From contig CABRFZ010000030.1 of assembly GCA_902470365.1 (NCBI GenBank), positions 1 through 24,771 on the forward strand: DNA of 24,771 bases, in the 5' to 3' direction. The translations under genes were made by a program, and so were the position numbers. Shown here piece by piece: positions 21,766-24,771 of this stretch. Each line of letters starts with the position of its first letter. The first letter of the stretch is position 1. The notes beneath the pieces are model-generated. The model saw only the letters and a list, made by a program, of their open reading frames with translations. It had not been told where the DNA came from and did not search any database. Source of the DNA: an uncultured Collinsella sp. (GTDB lineage: Bacteria; Actinomycetota; Coriobacteriia; Coriobacteriales; Coriobacteriaceae).

Positions 21766-22641
21766 ATGGACATGACGGATATGACGAGGGCGGCCGTGTC
21801 GCGCCGTCACTTTTTGCAGCTGGCGGGCGCCGGCATGCTTGCGCTGACGGGGACCGCGCTTACCGGTTGCGGCAACTCCACCAGCGGCGAGGCCTCCGAC
21901 AAGGGGTCCAAGCTTGCGGCCATCAAGTCGCGTGGCCATCTGAATGCCGGCGTTAAGAAGGACGTTCCCGGCTATGGCTATTACGACACCGCCAAGGGCC
22001 GCTTTGAGGGCATGGAAGTTGATTTGTGCTACCAGATCGCTGCTGCCGTCTTTGGCGTGAGTTACAAGGAGGCCCGCGCCCAGGAGCTTGTCGAGTTTAC
22101 CGATGTAACGCCCAAGACGCGCGGCCCGCTGATCGATAACGGCCAGCTTGACGTGGTCGCGGCGACCTACACCATCACCGACGAGCGCAAGAAGAGCTGG
22201 GATTTCTCGACGCCGTACCGCACCGACTACGTGGGACTCATGGTCAAGAAGCGTTCGGGCTTTACCTCGATTGAGGACCTGGACGGCAAGGTCATCGGCG
22301 TGAGCCAGGGTGCTACCACGCAGGGCCTGATCGAGCAGATGATCAAGGACAACGGCTTTAGCTGCAAGCCCGAGTTTAGGGCCTTTAGCGGCTACCCCAT
22401 CATCAAGAGTTCGCTCGACGCCGGCAATATCGATGTCTTTGCCATGGACCGCTCCACGCTGGCCGGTTACATGAACGAGACCGTTGAGCTGCTGCAGCCC
22501 GAGGTCAAGTTTGGCGAGCAGGGCTACGGCGTGGCGACCAAGAAGGGCTGCGACCTTTCGGCCGTGGTCGATCAGGTGATTTGCGATCGCCTGGCCGACG
22601 GTTGGCTCGACCAAGAGGTCAAGACCTGGGGTCTTGTATAG
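21766..22641 (+). CDS. Amino-acid ABC importer substrate-binding lipoprotein with Tat-type signal
   Basis: This is a bacterial family 3 extracellular solute-binding protein, about 291 residues. The N-terminus has VSRRHFLQLAGAGMLALTGTALTGC: a twin-arginine SRRxFL motif (Arg13-Arg14), a hydrophobic core and a lipobox LTGC with Cys35. It is thus probably a Tat-exported lipoprotein. The mature domain shows GHLNAGVKKDVPGYGYYDTAKGRFEGMEVDLCYQIAAAVFG, then VAATYTITDERKKSWDFSTPYRTDYVGLMV, the usual family 3 motifs. The start is uncertain: GTG 21763 and ATGs at 21766, 21772 and 21781 are all in frame, none with a good Shine-Dalgarno. Coupling to the ATPase stop 8 bases upstream is likely. It forms an importer with the next two permeases. 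Confidence 0.9.
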   Translation: MDMTDMTRAAVSRRHFLQLAGAGMLALTGTALTGCGNSTSGEASDKGSKLAAIKSRGHLNAGVKKDVPGYGYYDTAKGRFEGMEVDLCYQIAAAVFGVSYKEARAQELVEFTDVTPKTRGPLIDNGQLDVVAATYTITDERKKSWDFSTPYRTDYVGLMVKKRSGFTSIEDLDGKVIGVSQGATTQGLIEQMIKDNGFSCKPEFRAFSGYPIIKSSLDAGNIDVFAMDRSTLAGYMNETVELLQPEVKFGEQGYGVATKKGCDLSAVVDQVICDRLADGWLDQEVKTWGLV

Positions 22642-22666
22642 GCGCATCGTCCAAGGAAGGAATCGA

Positions 22667-23413
22667 ATGCTCGAAGGATTATTTGACGCCGACCGTTGGT
22701 CGACGACATTTCAAAACATGGGGCCCTTCTGGGAGGGCTTTGGTGTGACGCTACAGGTGGTCGTTGCCGGTCTGCTGCTGTCGCTGGTGCTGGGCACGCT
22801 GCTGGGCGTGTTCTCAACCACTCGTTCACGCGTGCTGCGCACCATAAGCCGCGTGTACGTGGAGTTTTACCAGAACACCCCGTTGCCCGTGCAGGTGCTC
22901 TTTATGTACATGGCCGGTCCGCAGTTTTTGCAGGCCATAACCGGTGCCGACCAGCCGGTGCGCATCGCGCCGTTCGTGCTGGGCTTCTTGGGTGTGGGCC
23001 TGTATCACGCGGCCTACATTTCGGAGGTCATCCGCACTGGTATCGAGGCGGTTCCGCGCGGTCAGATGGAAGCGGCCCAGAGCCAGGGCTTCACCCGTGC
23101 GCAGGCGTATTGGTACATCGTGCTGCCCCAGACATTCAAGATCATTCTGCCGCCGCTGTGTAACCAGGCGCTCAACCTGGTCAAGAACACGTCGGTGCTG
23201 GCACTTGTGGCCGGCGGCGACCTTATGTACCGTTCCGACAACTTTGTGAGTCTGTACGGTTACCTGCAGGGATACATCGTCTGCTGCCTTATGTACTTTA
23301 TCATCTGCTTTCCGCTCGCCATGCTGGTGCAGTGGCTCGAGCGCCGCTCCAAGGAGCGTCCGCGCGGCGTGAGCCTGGCCGAGCTGGGGCTCGACAACGT
23401 AGAGGAGGCCTAG
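22667..23413 (+). CDS. Amino-acid ABC importer permease 1
   Basis: This membrane subunit of the importer has 248 residues. It has several hydrophobic helices, the first at about 19-44 (FGVTLQVVVAGLLLSLVLGTLLGVF), and the VEFYQNTPLPVQVLFMYMAGPQF segment typical of HisM/GlnP-type permeases. The EAA loop that contacts the ATPase is AYISEVIRTGIEAVPRGQMEAAQSQGFTRAQAYWYIVLPQTFKIILPPLCNQ. AAGGAAGG at 22653-22660 sets ATG 22667; a TTG at 22634 overlapping the previous stop is less likely. A tail of about 25 charged residues follows the last helix. The second permease starts 3 bases after the stop, so the two are tightly coupled and probably form a heterodimer. Confidence 0.93.
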   Translation: MLEGLFDADRWSTTFQNMGPFWEGFGVTLQVVVAGLLLSLVLGTLLGVFSTTRSRVLRTISRVYVEFYQNTPLPVQVLFMYMAGPQFLQAITGADQPVRIAPFVLGFLGVGLYHAAYISEVIRTGIEAVPRGQMEAAQSQGFTRAQAYWYIVLPQTFKIILPPLCNQALNLVKNTSVLALVAGGDLMYRSDNFVSLYGYLQGYIVCCLMYFIICFPLAMLVQWLERRSKERPRGVSLAELGLDNVEEA

Positions 23414-23416
23414 CGC

Positions 23417-24055
23417 ATGGAAATCTTCAACGCGACCAACCTGCTCTACATTTGGGGCGGCTTTGTTAAGACGATCGAGATCTCGGCGCTGTCGATCTTT
23501 TTCTCGCTCATCTTTGGCACGGTGCTGGCGCTCGTTAAAAGCTACGCGCCCCGCCCGTTCCGTATTTTGGTGAGCGCCTATATCGAGTTGTTCCGCTGCA
23601 CGCCAAACCTGCTGTGGATCCTGTTTATCTACTTTACGGTGCAGGGTTTGGACATTGTGATTTCGACCATCGCCTTTACGCTGTTTACCAGCGCTGTTAT
23701 GGCCGAGATTGTGCGCGGCGGCCTCAACTCGATTCCGCGCGGCCAGTTTGAGGCAGCGCAGAGCCAAGGCTTTGGCTTCTTTGCCACCATGCGCTACATC
23801 ATTCTGCCGCAGACGTTTAAGACGATCATTCCGGCGCTGTTTAGCCAGTGCACGACTGTCATCAAGGACAGCTCGTATCTTTCGGGCATTAACGTGGCCG
23901 AGCTCATGTACACGGCAAACGTCGTGATGGCCCACGCGATCGACCTGTCGCAGGTGCTTATGCTCTACGGCCTGGTGTTTGCGATGTACTTTGTGCTCAA
24001 CTTTGGTATCTCGCTGCTGGTCCGAGCGTATCAGCGCCGCATCGTGGCAGCGTAG
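23417..24055 (+). CDS. Amino-acid ABC importer permease 2
   Basis: This is the second membrane subunit, 212 residues, of the same HisM/GlnP family. The first helix region is TIEISALSIFFSLIFGTVLALVKS, then AYIELFRCTPNLLWILFIYF. The EAA loop reads VMAEIVRGGLNSIPRGQFEAAQSQGFGFFATMRYIILPQTFKTIIPALFSQ, closely matching permease 1, so both came from a duplication typical of the family. GAGGAGG at the end of the previous gene supports ATG 23417. Its stop is followed after one base by a perfect hairpin repeat (24057-24087), which may mark or help form the end of the importer transcript. There is no other terminator before the kinase-like gene. Confidence 0.93.
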   Translation: MEIFNATNLLYIWGGFVKTIEISALSIFFSLIFGTVLALVKSYAPRPFRILVSAYIELFRCTPNLLWILFIYFTVQGLDIVISTIAFTLFTSAVMAEIVRGGLNSIPRGQFEAAQSQGFGFFATMRYIILPQTFKTIIPALFSQCTTVIKDSSYLSGINVAELMYTANVVMAHAIDLSQVLMLYGLVFAMYFVLNFGISLLVRAYQRRIVAA

Positions 24056-24056
24056 A

Positions 24057-24087
24057 ATGTGACAAAGGGACTGTCCCTTTGTCACAT
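24057..24087. repeat. Near-perfect palindromic GGGAC-core hairpin
   Basis: Two 15-base arms (24057-24071 and 24073-24087) pair perfectly around a single T. The centre is GGGACTGTCCC, flanked by ATGTGACAAA / TTTGTCACAT. It starts one base after the permease 2 stop and ends 16 bases before the kinase ATG, so it overlaps the only promoter space for that gene. Confidence 0.75.
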
Positions 24088-24103
24088 AGAGAAAGGAATC
24101 GCG

Positions 24104-24727
24104 ATGAGCGATCTGGAGAATAAGAAGAATCCTGTGGTCATTACCATCGCGCGCGACTTTGGCGCCGAGGGCCACGAGATTGGTCGCATGCTTGCCGACG
24201 AGTTGGGGATTCCGCTGTACGATAACGAGCTGCTGGTACGTGCGTCGCTGCGCGCGGGCGAGTCGCTCGATAAGATGGCCGCCTATGACGAACGTCTGGC
24301 CGTTGAGAACATGGCGTTTCTGCCCGACCGCTACGATGCGCGTTCGTACTCGGATAAGTTGTTCCAAAAGATGAGCCAGGTGATTTTGGATTTGGGCGAG
24401 ACCGAGAGCTGCATTATCGAAGGCCGCCTGTCCGATTATCTGCTTCGCAACAACCCCAACCACATTGCCGTGTTGGTGACCGCTCCCTTTGAGGACCGCG
24501 TCGAGATCGTGCGCAAGAAGCGTGGCCTTAACAAAAAGAAGGGCGCCAAGCTGGTCAAACAGCAGCAGAAGGCGCGCGAGGCGTTCTATAAGCGCTACAG
24601 TGCCGGCAAATGGAAGATGACGAGCGGTAAGGATATCGTAGTCAACCGCGCCAAGCTGGGCCGCGAAGGCTGCAAGGACGTCATCGCCGCGGCCTACCGC
24701 TACAAGGTGGCCCAACTCGAAGGCTAA
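24104..24727 (+). CDS. Cytidylate-kinase-like protein
   Basis: This 207-residue protein belongs to the cytidylate-kinase-like family (Cytidylate_kin2 type). The N-terminus PVVITIARDFGAEGHEIGRMLADELGIPLYDNELL matches the family pattern TISREYGSGGREIAxxLAxxLGIPFYD, with the P-loop glycines partly altered (GAEGHEIG). ESCIIEGRLSDYLLRNNPNHIAVLVTAPFEDRVEIV is the usual middle part. The C-terminus is rich in lysine (KKRGLNKKKGAKLVKQQQKA) and fits a lid region. The true substrate of this family is not well known, and CMP is not assured. GAAAGGA upstream supports ATG 24104, just behind a palindromic repeat. The gene is followed by another repeat that reaches the window end. Confidence 0.87.
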   Translation: MSDLENKKNPVVITIARDFGAEGHEIGRMLADELGIPLYDNELLVRASLRAGESLDKMAAYDERLAVENMAFLPDRYDARSYSDKLFQKMSQVILDLGETESCIIEGRLSDYLLRNNPNHIAVLVTAPFEDRVEIVRKKRGLNKKKGAKLVKQQQKAREAFYKRYSAGKWKMTSGKDIVVNRAKLGREGCKDVIAAAYRYKVAQLEG

Positions 24728-24736
24728 CCGACCAAA

Positions 24737-24771
24737 ACCACCACAAAGGGGACAGGCACCTTTGTGGTGGT
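24737..24771 (+). repeat. GGGAC-core hairpin unit at the window's right edge
   Basis: ACCACCACAAAGG (24737-24749) pairs perfectly with CCTTTGTGGTGGT (24759-24771) around GGACAGGCA, giving GGGGACAGGCACC across the arm-core junction. It begins 9 bases after the kinase-like gene stop. The right arm ends at the last base of the window, so the element may be longer. Confidence 0.7.

Overview
The window reads as chromosomal DNA of a high-GC Coriobacteriia bacterium. Collinsella is my best guess. That guess rests on the overall protein flavour, the gene mix (class B sortase, CmpB-type membrane protein, PyrR-type carAB leader) and a style of intergenic hairpin repeat that I associate with that group. 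No rRNA, tRNA, CRISPR array, phage gene or transposase is visible. Gene density is ordinary, and nearly all genes lie on the + strand.

Layout. (1) 1-2616: the 3' end of purA, then purD (TTG start) and a Nudix hydrolase of the ADP-ribose pyrophosphatase type. (2) 2617-5618: a hairpin-rich gap, an ABC exporter half-transporter and an unrecognised single-pass membrane protein, closed by an intrinsic terminator. (3) 5619-10585: carA-carB behind a PyrR-type RNA hairpin that abuts the carA ribosome binding site. (4) 10586-12998: a 432-base gap holding a large quasi-palindrome and a strong terminator, then purE, a class B sortase and a divergent MoaE-like protein. (5) 13105-14334, the only reverse-strand gene: a CmpB-family membrane protein. 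(6) 14631-18253: purF, purM and purN, ended by a terminator. (7) 18406-20778: a lone PTS EIIA, a membrane-anchored parvulin-type foldase and a GatB/YqeY protein. (8) 21026-24727: a polar amino-acid ABC importer (ATPase, Tat/lipoprotein binding protein, two permeases) and a cytidylate-kinase-like protein.

The theme is de novo nucleotide synthesis. PurF, PurD, PurN, PurM and PurE supply steps 1, 2, 3, 5 and 6 of IMP synthesis, PurA starts the AMP branch, and CarAB feeds pyrimidines and arginine. CarAB appears to be under pyrimidine control through an RNA hairpin. The purine genes are interleaved with unrelated surface and transport genes instead of forming one compact operon.

The most unusual signal is a family of small intergenic hairpins. 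Each has a short inverted repeat (about 5-14 bp) whose sequence differs from copy to copy, enclosing a 9-19 nt asymmetric core that almost always carries GGGAC (commonly GGGACAG or GGGACGTT). I count about eleven units at eight places, some paired head-to-head and some clustered. They resemble REP-type elements of the kind moved by RAYT transposases, but their arms are not conserved. No candidate mobilising gene lies in the window.
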